Shown: positions 55,212 to 64,000 of the stretch, in pieces
Layout of the letters: each line of letters begins with the position of its first letter
How positions within the stretch are numbered: position 1 is the stretch's first letter
Source of the DNA: Microbulbifer pacificus
GTDB lineage: Bacteria > Pseudomonadota > Gammaproteobacteria > Pseudomonadales > Cellvibrionaceae
Assembly: GCF_002959965.1 (NCBI RefSeq)
Contig: NZ_PREV01000027.1
Span: 434,001 to 498,000 of the forward strand
Direction: 5' to 3'
DNA length: 64,000 bases
Translations under genes and position numbers: made by a program
Notes under the pieces: model-generated
The model's database searches: none
Seen by the model: only the letters and a program-made list of their open reading frames with translations
Told to the model about the DNA's origin: nothing

Positions 55212-57020
55212 ATGCCGAGATCCAAATCCACCGTCGCCCTGGAGGACGTCCACTGGAGCGCGCTCAAAACCCTGTTTCCCTATTTGCTGGAGTTCAAGCG
55301 CCCGGTATTGCTGGCGCTGCTGTGCCTGGTGGGTGCCAAAGCGGCGAGTGTCGGTTTGCCGTTTCTGTTGAAACACATCGTCGACGATCTCGATCGTGCC
55401 GGCGGTGCCGCCGCAACCATCGCCCTGCCGCTGGGATTGCTGCTCGCCTACGGTTTTGTGCGCCTGTCCTCGGTGCTGTTCGGTGAACTGCGGGACACGA
55501 TTTTCGGCCGTGTGACCGAGCGCGCGCAGCGTCGTGTCGGCCTCGAGGTCTTCCAACACCTGCACCGGCTGGATCTCGATTACCACCTCAACCGTCGCAC
55601 CGGCGGCCTGTCGCGGGATATCGAACGCGGCAATTCCGGTATCGGCTTTCTGATGCGCTTTATGGTGTTCAACATCGTTCCCACCCTGGTGGAAATCCTG
55701 ATGGTGGTGGGATTGCTGTGGTGGAATTACAGCGTCGCGTTCGCGCTGCTGGTGCTGGGTGCGGTGACGGCGTATATCGGATTTTCGGTGGTGGCGACGG
55801 AGTGGCGCACCCGCTATGTGCGCGAGCTGAACCAGGCGGAATCCCAGAGCAGCAGCCGCGCGGTGGACAGCCTGCTGAACTACGAAACCGTGAAGTATTT
55901 CGGCAACGAAAAACACGAGGCGGAACACTATGACCGCGAGCTCGCTACCTGGGAACAGGCGCGGCGCAAAAGCCGGCTGTCACTGTTTGGCCTGAACGCC
56001 GGGCAGGCGGTGATCATCGCCGCTGCCATGTGCGGCGCCATGGTGATGGCCGCGGTGAATGTCACCAAGGGCACCATGACGATCGGCGACTTTGTACTGA
56101 TCAACGCCGTGATGATGCAGATATTCATCCCCCTCAATTTCCTCGGGTTCGTGTACCGTGAGATGAAAGGGGCACTCGCGAATATCGAAAAAATGTTCTC
56201 CATTCTCGACGTGAAACCGGCGATCGAAGACGCAAGTGAGGCGGGCCAGCTCGCGGTGGCGCAGGGCCATATCGAATTCCGCGATGTGCACTTCGGCTAT
56301 AACGCCAACCGGGAAATCCTGCGGGGTGTCAGCTTTACCGTGGCGCCGAAACAGAAAGTCGCCATCGTCGGCGCCAGCGGCGCCGGCAAATCCACCCTGT
56401 TCAAGCTGCTGTTCCGTTTTTACGACGTCAATCAGGGCAGCATTCTGGTGGATGGTCAGGATATTCGCACAGTGAGTCAGGATTCTCTGCGCAGTGCTAT
56501 CGGCGTGGTGCCACAGGATACGGTGTTGTTCAACCAGTCCATTCTGGAAAATGTACGCTACGGCCGCGTCCTGGCCAGCGATGAGGACGTGATGGAGGCC
56601 ATTCACCACGCCCAGCTCGACCGATTCGTGCAGCAGCTGCCGGAAGGTGTCGACACCATGGTGGGAGAACGCGGCCTGAAACTGTCTGGCGGCGAGAAAC
56701 AGCGTGTGGCCATCGCCCGCGCCCTGCTCAAGCACCCGCCGATCATGGTATTCGACGAGGCGACATCCAGCCTCGACAGCCACTCGGAACAGGGCATCCT
56801 GCGCGCGCTGCAGCACATTTCCCGGGAGCAGACCACACTGGTGATTGCTCACCGTTTGTCCACCGTGGTGGATGCGGACCTGATTCTGGTGATGGATCAG
56901 GGGTGCGTGGTAGAGCAGGGCAGTCACCGCGAGCTGATTGCGGCCGACGGCCACTACGCCAGCCTGTGGCGGATGCAGCAGCGCGAGCGCGCGCTGGATC
57001 AGGAATCACTGGTGCAGTAA
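55212..57020 (+). CDS. Atm1-type ABC exporter (heavy-metal / thiol conjugate exporter)
   Basis: 602-residue half-transporter with an N-terminal six-helix domain and C-terminal ATPase. The transmembrane part carries ETVKYFGNEKHEAEHYDREL, the signature of the Atm1/HMT1 group that exports glutathione-linked metals or sulphur species. The ATPase has Walker A VGASGAGKSTLFKLL near residue 385, LSGGEKQRVAIARA and FDEATSSLDSHSE. ATG 55212 lies 55 bases after the CoA pyrophosphatase gene. In bacteria such proteins help resist heavy metals; exact cargo unknown. Confidence 0.93.
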   Translation: MPRSKSTVALEDVHWSALKTLFPYLLEFKRPVLLALLCLVGAKAASVGLPFLLKHIVDDLDRAGGAAATIALPLGLLLAYGFVRLSSVLFGELRDTIFGRVTERAQRRVGLEVFQHLHRLDLDYHLNRRTGGLSRDIERGNSGIGFLMRFMVFNIVPTLVEILMVVGLLWWNYSVAFALLVLGAVTAYIGFSVVATEWRTRYVRELNQAESQSSSRAVDSLLNYETVKYFGNEKHEAEHYDRELATWEQARRKSRLSLFGLNAGQAVIIAAAMCGAMVMAAVNVTKGTMTIGDFVLINAVMMQIFIPLNFLGFVYREMKGALANIEKMFSILDVKPAIEDASEAGQLAVAQGHIEFRDVHFGYNANREILRGVSFTVAPKQKVAIVGASGAGKSTLFKLLFRFYDVNQGSILVDGQDIRTVSQDSLRSAIGVVPQDTVLFNQSILENVRYGRVLASDEDVMEAIHHAQLDRFVQQLPEGVDTMVGERGLKLSGGEKQRVAIARALLKHPPIMVFDEATSSLDSHSEQGILRALQHISREQTTLVIAHRLSTVVDADLILVMDQGCVVEQGSHRELIAADGHYASLWRMQQRERALDQESLVQ

Positions 57021-57250
57021 GCGGCTTCCACATCTCTGGAAGTGGCGTGAATTGTATTTTTCTCCCGGATTCACGCCGCGCATTTTTCTCTGATTGCCCA
57101 TAATTGCAGTCGAATATCCGGCCCGGGGCGCCTGACCCCGGTCATTGCTGGACATCATTCCGGGCCACATTTAATGTGGCGCGCAAGGCGCTGAACCTCT
57201 CAAGCAGAGTGCTGGGTCTCCATTAAATAAAACAACAGGCAGGAATCAGA

Positions 57251-58996
57251 ATGAAATCTGCGAACCTTATTGCTTCTTTTGCCGCCTCCGCATTGGCTCT
57301 TGCCATCGTCGCCGGCTGTTCTTCTGACGAAAAATCCACCAGTAAAGCCGGTGTTGCTGCCCCCGCGGAATCCGTCGCGGCACAACCGAAAGCCGACACA
57401 ACGCCGCCGGCCACCGGGCCCCAGGCGGGGGGTATCGCCAAGGGTGTGGACCCGTCGCGTTTCAATATCTACGCACCGGTAGAGCTGAATGCGGATCTCT
57501 CTTCCCTGTCTGACAACCAGCGTCAGCTGATCGGTAAATTGATCGATGCCAGCAAGATCATGGACCAGCTGTTCTGGCTGCAGTCCTACGGTCCGGCACA
57601 GGAACTGCTGAGCGGCATCGACGACAGCGCCGCGCGCAAGTTCGCCGATATCAATTACGGTCCCTGGGATCGCCTGAACGACAACAAGCCGTTTATCGAA
57701 GGCTACGGTGACAAACCGCTGGGTGCCGAGTTCTACCCGGAAGATATGACCAAGCAGGAATTCGAGGCGTGGAATCAGCCGGACAAAAACGGTCAGTACA
57801 CGCTGGTGCGCCGCGATGCCGATGGCAAACTGAAGCTCGTACCCTATCACGAGGCCTATAAAGCCGAGCTGGAAAATGCCGCGACGCTGCTGCGCGAAGC
57901 ATCTGAGCTTGCTGAGGACGCCGAGTTTGCCAGCTATCTGAAACTCCGCGCGGATGCCCTGACCAGTGACCAGTTCCGCGACAGCGACATGGCGTGGATG
58001 GACATGAAGAACAATCGCATTGATGTGGTGATTGGTCCGATCGAAAACTACGAAGATCAGCTGTTCGCCTATCGCACGGCGTACGAGTCCTATGTACTGC
58101 TGAAAGATATGGCGTGGAGCGAAAAACTGGCCAAATTTGCCGCTTTCCTGCCGGAGCTACAGCGCGGTCTGCCGGTGGAGGACAAGTACAAGGCGGAGAC
58201 TCCCGGAACCGATTCCGACCTAAATGCCTATGATGTGCTGTACTACGCGGGGCACAGCAATGCCGGCTCCAAGACCATCGCCATCAACCTGCCGAACGAT
58301 GAAGAGGTGCAGCTGAAGAAGGGTACCCGCCGTCTGCAGCTGAAAAACGCCATGCGCGCGAAGTTCGACCAGATCATGGTGCCGATCAGCGCAGAGCTGA
58401 TTGCGGAAGACCAGCGCAAACACATCACCTTCGATGCGTTCTTTGCCAACACCATGTTCCACGAAGTGGCGCACGGCCTCGGTATCAAGAAGACGGTCAC
58501 CGACGGTGCGAATGTCCGTCAGGCGTTGAAGGAAACTTCTTCCGCGCTGGAGGAGGGCAAGGCGGATATTCTCGGCCTGTACATGATCACCAAGCTGCAC
58601 GAAAAAGGTGAACTGGAAGAAGGCGAGTTGATGGACAATTACGTTACCTTCCTCGCCGGTATCTTCCGCAGCGTTCGCTTCGGTGCCGCCAGTGCCCACG
58701 GCAAGGCGAACATGATGCGCTTCAATTTCTTCAAAAATGAAGGTGCCTTTACGCGCGATGAAGCCACCGGTGAATATCGTGTGGATTTCGAAAAAATGCA
58801 GGCGGCCATGACCAAACTCTCCAACCTGATCCTGACGGTGCAGGGCGATGGCAATTATGCGAAGGCTGTGGAGCTGCTGGATGGCATGGGCGTGATCAGT
58901 CCTGAACTGCAGGCCGACCTCGATCGCCTGGCGGAAGCGGATATTCCGGTGGACGTCACCTTTATTCAGGGCAAGGAAGTGCTTGGGATAAAGTGA
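57251..58996 (+). CDS. M49-like (dipeptidyl peptidase III family) zinc peptidase lipoprotein
   Basis: 581-residue lipoprotein with signal MKSANLIASFAASALALAIV and lipobox VAGC, C23. The zinc motif is MFHEVAHGLG with H404-E405-x2-H408, and the second motif EEGKAD starts at E434, the spacing of M49 peptidases. Most DPP III enzymes have HExxGH with six residues; the five-residue HExxH form here is a variant also known in a few bacterial members. Probably a periplasmic peptidase. It is preceded by a small hairpin near 57164-57180 and followed by an intrinsic terminator. Confidence 0.87.
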   Translation: MKSANLIASFAASALALAIVAGCSSDEKSTSKAGVAAPAESVAAQPKADTTPPATGPQAGGIAKGVDPSRFNIYAPVELNADLSSLSDNQRQLIGKLIDASKIMDQLFWLQSYGPAQELLSGIDDSAARKFADINYGPWDRLNDNKPFIEGYGDKPLGAEFYPEDMTKQEFEAWNQPDKNGQYTLVRRDADGKLKLVPYHEAYKAELENAATLLREASELAEDAEFASYLKLRADALTSDQFRDSDMAWMDMKNNRIDVVIGPIENYEDQLFAYRTAYESYVLLKDMAWSEKLAKFAAFLPELQRGLPVEDKYKAETPGTDSDLNAYDVLYYAGHSNAGSKTIAINLPNDEEVQLKKGTRRLQLKNAMRAKFDQIMVPISAELIAEDQRKHITFDAFFANTMFHEVAHGLGIKKTVTDGANVRQALKETSSALEEGKADILGLYMITKLHEKGELEEGELMDNYVTFLAGIFRSVRFGAASAHGKANMMRFNFFKNEGAFTRDEATGEYRVDFEKMQAAMTKLSNLILTVQGDGNYAKAVELLDGMGVISPELQADLDRLAEADIPVDVTFIQGKEVLGIK

Positions 58997-59017
58997 TTTT
59001 TTTGATTTCTCGGGATT

Positions 59018-59050
59018 TGAAGCGGGCCTTGTGCCCGCTTCTTTGTTTCC
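59018..59050 (+). terminator. Intrinsic terminator after the M49-like peptidase gene
   Basis: Stem AAGCGGGC / GCCCGCTT (59020-59027 and 59033-59040), 5-base loop, followed by CTTTGTTT. It begins 22 bases past the stop codon. Confidence 0.85.
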
Positions 59051-59089
59051 GGCGTTGTGTTTTTTTTGTTGTGCTCTGTGTTTGGTGAG

Positions 59090-59169
59090 GTGGCGACCGA
59101 GCAACGGGTATCGGTGTCTGAATCCGGGCTAGGCGCCCCCTTTCAACCCATACCCGGTGCTTTTCGCCA
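59090..59169 (+). repeat. Palindromic intergenic element, degenerate copy I
   Basis: Only about 80 bp. It has the GTGGCGAC left end, GGGCTAGGCGCCCCC and TTTCAACCCA, then passes straight into a right-arm-like ATACCCGGTGCTTTTCGCC. The left arm GGCGACCGAGCAACGGGTAT pairs imperfectly with it. The second internal word and inner hairpin are missing, and the CCTTCGCATC end is absent. It looks like a deletion derivative. Confidence 0.65.
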
Positions 59170-59262
59170 GAACAGGAAGCGGCGGGCTCTCTTGAGCCGC
59201 CGTAAACAGTGAGTTCCGAATCTGACTAGCCCGGACGTGCGCCCCGCCATACACTGGTAACC

Positions 59263-60789
59263 GTGAACTTAACCAGCGGACCAGTAGTGAAACCAGACCC
59301 GGATATCTGCCACAGTGCCCGACTTGCCCGAGACAAACGTTTCGACGGACGTTTCTATACCGCGGTGAAGACCACGGGTATCTTCTGTCGGCCCATCTGC
59401 CCCGCCCGCCCGCCGCTGGAACGCAATGTAGAGTACTTCGGCACCGCCGCAGAAGCCGCTGCAGCCGGCTATCGACCCTGTCTGCGTTGCCGCCCCGACG
59501 CCGCACCCGGGAGTCCCGCCTGGGGACTTGTTTCCACCACCGTCCAGCGTGCCCTGAACCTGATGCGTAGGGAGCGCGAGGCCCAGTCGATTGAACAACT
59601 CGCCGAGCGGCTCGGTATCACCAGCCGCTATCTGCGCAAACTGTTCGCAGAGCATATCGGCCTCAGCCCGCTGCAGGTCTGGCAGACCGAGCGCGCGCTG
59701 TTTGCCTTCAGCCTGTTGCGGGACACAAATCTTCCCATTGGTGATATCGCGTATGCTGCGGGCTTCAACAGCCTGCGTCGTTTCAATGGCGTCTTCAAAG
59801 ACATCTACCAGCGCACGCCGTCGGAAGTTCGCCGGGAGAACTCGACCGCGGACGCCAAATCCGGGAATTCCAGTGTTGCTCCCGTGCAGATCACCCTGAG
59901 TTACCGACCGCCGTTTGACTGGCCCGCCCTGCTGGAATTTTTTGCCGCGCGCGCATTGCCCGGCGTAGAGCAGGTGGTTGCGGGAGAGAATCCGCAGCAG
60001 GGGATGTATCAGCGCAGTTTTGAACTGCTCGGCCAACGGGGTGTATTGCGGGTGGCCCACGAGCCGGAGAAAGGTCGGTTGCGGGTGAGCGTCTATGGCG
60101 AAGGCTGTGGCGCGGTGCTGTATCCGCTGCGGGAAAAGCTGCGACGGCTGTTTGACCTGGATGCGGACAGCGAGGCAATCCGCAGTCACCTGCAGCCAGA
60201 CCCCTTGCTACAGAACGTACTGCAACGAAACCCCGGCGTGCGTCTGCCCGGTGCCTGGGACCCGTTTGAATACACTTTGCGCGCGATTCTTGGTCAGCAG
60301 ATTTCCGTGGCGGCAGCCACCACCATCGCCGGGCGCGTGGCAAGTCGCTATGGCGAATCGTTCGCCGGACCGGGTGGTGAAAGCCTGCTGCTGTTCCCCA
60401 CTGCGGAGCAGCTGCGCGGGGCGGACTTCTCCGATATCGGCGTGACTCGCACCCGCGCCAATACGCTCCGGCATTTCGTTGCCGCGACATTGAACGGGGA
60501 AATCGACTTCGATGCACCGGACCTGGACAGCTTCTGCGCGCAGATGACGGCTTTGCCCGGCATCGGCGACTGGACGGCCCATTACACCGCGATGCGTGGT
60601 CTCTCCATGCCGGATGCCTTTCCCGCATCCGACCTGGGCATTCTGATTGCGCTCGGAGACGAGCAGCAGAAAGCGACCCCGAAGCAGGCCCTCGCCCGTG
60701 CCGAATCCTGGCGCCCTTGGCGGGCCTATGCGGCGCTGCTGCTGTGGCAATCCCTCAAGTTGCATTCTCCGAAGGGAGGTAAAAAATGA
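59263..60789 (+). CDS. AlkA-type 3-methyladenine glycosylase fused to Ada-like sensor and AraC domain
   Basis: 508-residue fusion. The N-terminal Ada zinc domain has C42, C46, C73 and C76, the same spacing as C38/C42/C69/C72 of E. coli Ada, so C42 may accept methyl groups from phosphotriesters. An AraC helix-turn-helix follows (about 100-185). Then comes an AlkA N-terminal domain and the HhH-GPD glycosylase with LPGIGDWTAHYT and the catalytic aspartate region PASDLGI. This protein can both sense and excise alkylation damage. GTG 59263 was chosen; in-frame GTG codons further on (such as 59287) cannot be excluded. It overlaps ogt by 4 bases. Confidence 0.92.
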   Translation: MNLTSGPVVKPDPDICHSARLARDKRFDGRFYTAVKTTGIFCRPICPARPPLERNVEYFGTAAEAAAAGYRPCLRCRPDAAPGSPAWGLVSTTVQRALNLMRREREAQSIEQLAERLGITSRYLRKLFAEHIGLSPLQVWQTERALFAFSLLRDTNLPIGDIAYAAGFNSLRRFNGVFKDIYQRTPSEVRRENSTADAKSGNSSVAPVQITLSYRPPFDWPALLEFFAARALPGVEQVVAGENPQQGMYQRSFELLGQRGVLRVAHEPEKGRLRVSVYGEGCGAVLYPLREKLRRLFDLDADSEAIRSHLQPDPLLQNVLQRNPGVRLPGAWDPFEYTLRAILGQQISVAAATTIAGRVASRYGESFAGPGGESLLLFPTAEQLRGADFSDIGVTRTRANTLRHFVAATLNGEIDFDAPDLDSFCAQMTALPGIGDWTAHYTAMRGLSMPDAFPASDLGILIALGDEQQKATPKQALARAESWRPWRAYAALLLWQSLKLHSPKGGKK

Positions 60790-61268
60790 TCAGTTACGAA
60801 ATCTACCCCAGCGCCTTCGGTGAGTTAGGCATTGCCGCCAGCGAAACCGGGTTGGTGGGTATCGACCTGCAAACGGGTAAGCGCCCACTTCCGGTCAGGA
60901 GGGAGTGGCGGCGGGGGGCGACGGCATTTACCGATCAGGCGGCGGCGCAGCTGCAGGCCTATTTCAGCGGTGCGCTCAAGGCGTTTGATCTCCCTCTGGC
61001 GGCCACCGGCACTCCCTTTCAGCAGTCTGTATGGCGGGCGCTCTGCGCCATTCCCTACGGTGAGACCCGCAACTACCGGCAATTGGCGGAGGCCATCGGC
61101 AATCCCAAGGCGGTGCGGGCGGTGGCGCGGGCCAACGGAGCCAACCCGCTGTCTGTGGTGGTTCCCTGCCACCGGGTGATCGGCTCCGACGGAACTCTCA
61201 CAGGTTATGCGGGTGGGCTGGAGATGAAGGCGCGTCTGCTGGTGCTTGAAGGGGCCTTGATCGGTTGA
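60786..61268 (+). CDS. ogt: Methylated-DNA-protein-cysteine methyltransferase
   Basis: 160-residue suicide methyltransferase repairing O6-methylguanine. The acceptor is C128 in VVVPCHRVIG, and the DNA-binding helix-turn-helix with the arginine finger is in YRQLAEAIGNPKAVRAVARANG. ATG 60786 overlaps the end of the AlkA fusion by 4 bases and has GGAGG just upstream, so the two repair genes are translationally coupled and probably induced together by the Ada-like sensor. Confidence 0.95.
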   Translation: MISYEIYPSAFGELGIAASETGLVGIDLQTGKRPLPVRREWRRGATAFTDQAAAQLQAYFSGALKAFDLPLAATGTPFQQSVWRALCAIPYGETRNYRQLAEAIGNPKAVRAVARANGANPLSVVVPCHRVIGSDGTLTGYAGGLEMKARLLVLEGALIG

Positions 61269-61373
61269 GGTGTCCAGTCGGTCGGGGTGGCAATCGGTAG
61301 CCTTGGGCGGGATAATGCCGGGCTGATTTTCACTGCCATGATCTACCACCACCAGACGATGACCGGAGGCCGG

Positions 61374-61925
61374 ATGTTGTATCGATTGGGCGATAAACAG
61401 CCAAGGCTTGAGGGCGAGGGGCACTATATTGCGCCGGGTGCCCGGGTTATCGGCAATGTGCTGATGGAGTCCCACAGTTCGGTGTGGTTCAACGCGGTGA
61501 TCCGCGGGGATAATGATCTGATCACGATCGGCGAGCGGGCGAATATCCAGGATGGCTCGGTGCTGCACACGGACCCGGGAGTCCCGCTAACGGTGGGCGC
61601 CGGGGTGACGGTGGGACACAAGGTGACGCTGCACGGCTGTCAGATCGGAGAGTATTCACTGATCGGGATGAATTCGGTGGTGCTGAACGGCGCCAGGATT
61701 GGCCGCTGCTGCATCATAGGGGCGAATGCGCTGGTGACGGAGAATGCGGATATTCCGGATTTTTCGCTGGTGCTGGGTAGCCCGGGCAAGGTAGTGAAAA
61801 CGTTGGATGAATCGATGTTTGAGCTGCTGAAGGCGAGCAGCGAGATCTATGTGGCGAACGGTGCGCGGTTTGCGGATGAGCTGGTGCCGGTTGATGCGGT
61901 AAACGGTAACGAGAGCAATGACTGA
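61374..61925 (+). CDS. Gamma carbonic anhydrase family protein
   Basis: 183-residue left-handed beta-helix protein of the gamma carbonic anhydrase (YrdA-like) group. Hexapeptide repeats run through most of the length. Candidate zinc ligands H65 (VLHTDPG), H82 and H87 (VGHKVTLHG) match the three-histidine pattern across a trimer interface. Many bacterial members have no proven anhydrase activity. The ATG at 61374 follows GGAGG. It overlaps the DUF1289 gene by 8 bases. Confidence 0.9.
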   Translation: MLYRLGDKQPRLEGEGHYIAPGARVIGNVLMESHSSVWFNAVIRGDNDLITIGERANIQDGSVLHTDPGVPLTVGAGVTVGHKVTLHGCQIGEYSLIGMNSVVLNGARIGRCCIIGANALVTENADIPDFSLVLGSPGKVVKTLDESMFELLKASSEIYVANGARFADELVPVDAVNGNESND

Positions 61926-62160
61926 GAGCGATTGGAGTCGGCTGAAAGATAAAGAGCCGGAGCCGGAATTTGAGTTTCCGGTGAAGTCGCCCTGTGTGTC
62001 GGTTTGCGCGTTGAATCGCGAGGATATCTGTGAGGGGTGTTTTCGCTCCGGAACTGAGATCAGTCAGTGGGGGCGGATGTCTAACTCTGAGAAAAAGCAG
62101 GTATTGGGTAAATGCCATGAGCGGGCTGTGCAGATGCGCCGGGTTTGGTGGTCTGACTGA
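61918..62160 (+). CDS. DUF1289 family protein
   Basis: 80-residue protein with the cysteine-rich DUF1289 motif [10 protein letters not shown] then [14 protein letters not shown], giving cysteines C26, C30, C38 and C41, probably a metal or Fe-S site. The function is unknown. It overlaps the upstream gamma carbonic anhydrase gene by 8 bases, a common pairing. Elements J and K follow. Confidence 0.9.
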   Translation: MTESDWSRLKDKEPEPEFEFPVKSPCVSVCALNREDICEGCFRSGTEISQWGRMSNSEKKQVLGKCHERAVQMRRVWWSD

Positions 62161-62201
62161 CGTTTTGTAGTGAATTTGGGCTGGGGTTTTGGTTTCGTGT
62201 T

Positions 62202-62366
62202 GTGGCGGCGGATCACCGGGTGCGGGTTTTCAGGACCGAGCTAGGCGCCCCCCTTAAATACGTCCCTGTACGCTGCGTCGGCAACATCCCGGCCGCTTCA
62301 ACGCGGCGCCTTCGGCCCTGTTTGCGACGCTCCTGAAAACCCGCACCCGGTGCTCCGCCTTCGCAT
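62202..62366 (+). repeat. Palindromic intergenic element, copy J
   Basis: Arms 62207-62235 and 62331-62359 pair over 29 bp with 1 mismatch; the inner 22 bp are identical to copy B. Ends are GTGGCGGC and CCTTCGCAT. It carries GAGCTAGGCGCCCCCCTT, AATACGTCCCTGTACGC and GTCGGCAACATCCC, then an extra 29-bp GC-rich insert before CCCTGTTTGCGACGC, which interrupts the inner hairpin. It starts 42 bases after the DUF1289 stop and is paired with K. Confidence 0.88.
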
Positions 62367-62463
62367 AACGTTTTGCGCCTGGTCAGAATTTTGAGTGCTG
62401 CACCCGCTCTCCATTAGCGCGTACAAACGCTTACAAAGTATTTAATTTTCAGAATTGTACATA

Positions 62464-62573
62464 GCGGCGATGGGTGGTGCGCCCTTCCGGGACCTTCGAC
62501 GACATGGATGTCGGCGGAGAGCTACAGGGACGTATTCACAGCGTGTCCCGGAAGGGTGCACCGCCTAGCGCCG
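62464..62573 (-). repeat. Palindromic intergenic element, diverged copy K
   Basis: Arms 62473-62493 and 62545-62565 pair over 21 bp with 2 mismatches (core CCCTTCCGGGAC). On the minus strand it includes GTGAATACGTCCCTGTAGC, the family word. Both outer ends are degraded relative to the other copies, and no GCTAGGCGCC block is present. It ends about 57 bases before the dnaE ATG, so it lies in the dnaE promoter or leader region. J, K and an AT-rich spacer (62400-62460) fill the 469-bp gap before dnaE. Confidence 0.72.
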
Positions 62574-62629
62574 CGTTCCCGGATCAGAACTCTTAAATAG
62601 ACCTCCGGGCCAGAAAAGAACGATAGAGA

Positions 62630-64000
62630 ATGACCCAACCCTTCGTACATTTAAGAATCCACTCCGAATATTCCCTGATCGACGGCCTGGTGCGTATCAA
62701 GCCGTTGATTGGTCGTCTGGCCGAGCTGGAAATGCCCGCGGCGGCGATCACGGATCAGACCAACTTCTACGCACAGGTGAAGTTTTACAAGGCCTGTCTC
62801 GGTGCCGGGATCAAGCCCATCACCGGTGCGGATTTCTGGTTGAAAGAGGGTGGTGAGGAGCAGCCGACGCTGTTGACGCTGTACGCGCTGAACACCACCG
62901 GTTACCGCAATATCACCGAGCTGATTTCCCGCGCCTGGATGGAAGGACAGTACCACGGGCACGCTTATATCCAGCGTGAGTGGGTGAAGGAGTACGCAGA
63001 AGGGGTGCTGATGCTCTCCGGTGCCAAGTACGGCGATGTGGGCCGCGCACTGGTTGCCGGGCGCAATGCGCAGGCAGAGGCGCTGGCGAGTGAGTGGGCG
63101 AGGATTTTTCCGGGACGTTATTACCTGGAGCTGCAGCGCACCGGCAGGCCGGGTGAGGAAGAGTATCTGCATGCAGCGGTGAAGCTCGCGGGGCACTTGA
63201 ACCTGCCGGTGGTGGCGACCAACGACGTACGCTTTCTGGAAGACAGCGAGTTCGAAGCCCACGAGGTGCGGGTGTGTATTCGCGAGGGGCGTACCCTCGA
63301 TGACCCGCGCCGTGAACGGCGTTATTCCCGGGAGCAGTATCTGCGCTCTCCGGAAGAAATGTGCGAGCTGTTCAAGGATCTGCCGGAAGCGCTGGAAAAC
63401 ACCGTGGAAATCGCGCGCCGCTGTTCCGCGCCGATCCAGCTCGGCAAGTACTTCCTGCCGCAGTTCCCGATTCCGGAAGGCATGACCGAAAACGAATTTT
63501 TCGAAAAGGTCTCCTTCGACGGGCTCTACGAACGCCTCGAAACCATTCTGGACAAGTCCGCGCCGGACTACGAAGCGCGCAAGAAAGTCTACGAAGACCG
63601 TCTGCGCTTCGAGCTGGATATCGTTATCCAGATGGGTTTCCCCGGCTACTTCCTGATCGTGATGGACTTTATCCAGTGGGCCAAGGATCACAATATTCCG
63701 GTCGGCCCGGGGCGGGGTTCCGGTGCCGGCTCGCTGATTGCCTACTCGCAGAAAATTACCGATCTCGATCCGCTGCAGTACGACCTGCTGTTCGAACGTT
63801 TCCTGAACCCGGAACGGGTATCCATGCCCGACTTCGACGTGGACTTCTGCATGGAGAAGCGCGACCGGGTGATCAACTATGTGGCCGAGAACTACGGCCG
63901 CAACGCGGTGAGCCAGATCATCACCTTCGGCACCATGGCGGCGAAGGCGGTGGTGCGCGATGTGGCGCGGGTACAGGGCAAGTCCTACGGCCTTGCCGAC
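62630..64000 (+). CDS. dnaE: DNA polymerase III alpha subunit (5' part, cut by window)
   Basis: Catalytic subunit of the replicative polymerase. Reads from ATG 62630 ([20 protein letters not shown]) without a stop for 457 codons to the window edge; the full protein is about 1160 residues, so the fingers, clamp-binding and tau-binding regions are outside. An N-terminal PHP domain is visible, then the palm with [15 protein letters not shown] and two catalytic aspartates in [10 protein letters not shown] weak GATAGAGA precedes the start. The upstream region contains repeat elements J and K. Confidence 0.97.
   Translation, partial: MTQPFVHLRIHSEYSLIDGLVRIKPLIGRLAELEMPAAAITDQTNFYAQVKFYKACLGAGIKPITGADFWLKEGGEEQPTLLTLYALNTTGYRNITELISRAWMEGQYHGHAYIQREWVKEYAEGVLMLSGAKYGDVGRALVAGRNAQAEALASEWARIFPGRYYLELQRTGRPGEEEYLHAAVKLAGHLNLPVVATNDVRFLEDSEFEAHEVRVCIREGRTLDDPRRERRYSREQYLRSPEEMCELFKDLPEALENTVEIARRCSAPIQLGKYFLPQFPIPEGMTENEFFEKVSFDGLYERLETILDKSAPDYEARKKVYEDRLRFELDIVIQMGFPGYFLIVMDFIQWAKDHNIPVGPGRGSGAGSLIAYSQKITDLDPLQYDLLFERFLNPERVSMPDFDVDFCMEKRDRVINYVAENYGRNAVSQIITFGTMAAKAVVRDVARVQGKSYGLAD

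Overview
The window is a contiguous piece of a moderately GC-rich gammaproteobacterial chromosome. Gene content and gene order (ybeY-phoH-miaB, valS-[disordered protein]-holC, pepA divergent from lptFG, DUF3549, DUF1820, dinG-yqcC, NfeD-slipin, a chitobiase, many lipoproteins) suggest a marine, polysaccharide-using member of the Cellvibrionales such as Microbulbifer. That placement is inference from family content; no database search was possible. Both ends cut genes: ybeY lacks its 3' end at base 1 and dnaE lacks its 3' end at base 64000.

Layout. 1-3.2 kb: leftward miaB-phoH-ybeY (tRNA and rRNA maturation). 3.4-6.3 kb: DUF1820 gene, then an unrecognised pair (four-TM coiled-coil protein plus a von Willebrand A-like protein). 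6.4-11.2 kb: LpxH-like phosphatase overlapping an OlsF-like double acyltransferase, then NfeD protease and slipin. 11.6-16.9 kb: leftward pgi, a small lipoprotein, DUF3549 and nhaC. 17.2-21.4 kb: an acyltransferase, dinG and yqcC. 21.7-27.2 kb: a retropepsin-like lipoprotein, an inactive-transglutaminase membrane protein, an ATP-grasp ligase and a TonB-dependent receptor in one direction. 27.4-33.5 kb: leftward pepA, holC, a disordered protein and valS. 33.8-37.1 kb: lptF-lptG, then leftward RDD and unknown secreted proteins. 37.6-43.8 kb: GH20 hexosaminidase, GMC oxidoreductase, rlmA, tadA, K+ channel. 43.8-49.7 kb: FMN reductase divergent from a LysR regulator, a metallopeptidase, DUF4349 lipoprotein, YbbN-like thioredoxin, NIF3-like protein, Nudix. 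49.8-57 kb: RND adaptor and pump, CoA pyrophosphatase, Atm1-type ABC exporter. 57.2-62.2 kb: M49-like peptidase, AlkA-Ogt alkylation repair, gamma carbonic anhydrase, DUF1289. 62.6 kb to the end: dnaE.

The most unusual feature is a family of 11 intergenic palindromic elements (80-171 bp, called A-K here) at 1.7, 11.3, 11.5, 18.5, 18.7, 27.3, 31.7, 31.9, 59.1, 62.3 and 62.5 kb. They share fixed ends (GTGGCGGC ... CCTTCGCATC) and fixed internal words, but their long outer stems and short inner stems differ from copy to copy while staying self-complementary. Eight of the eleven occur as pairs in opposite orientation. They always lie next to a gene 3' end, never in a purely divergent promoter region. 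They look like non-autonomous mobile palindromes or structured RNA/terminator modules. No transposase, CRISPR, rRNA or tRNA gene was seen.
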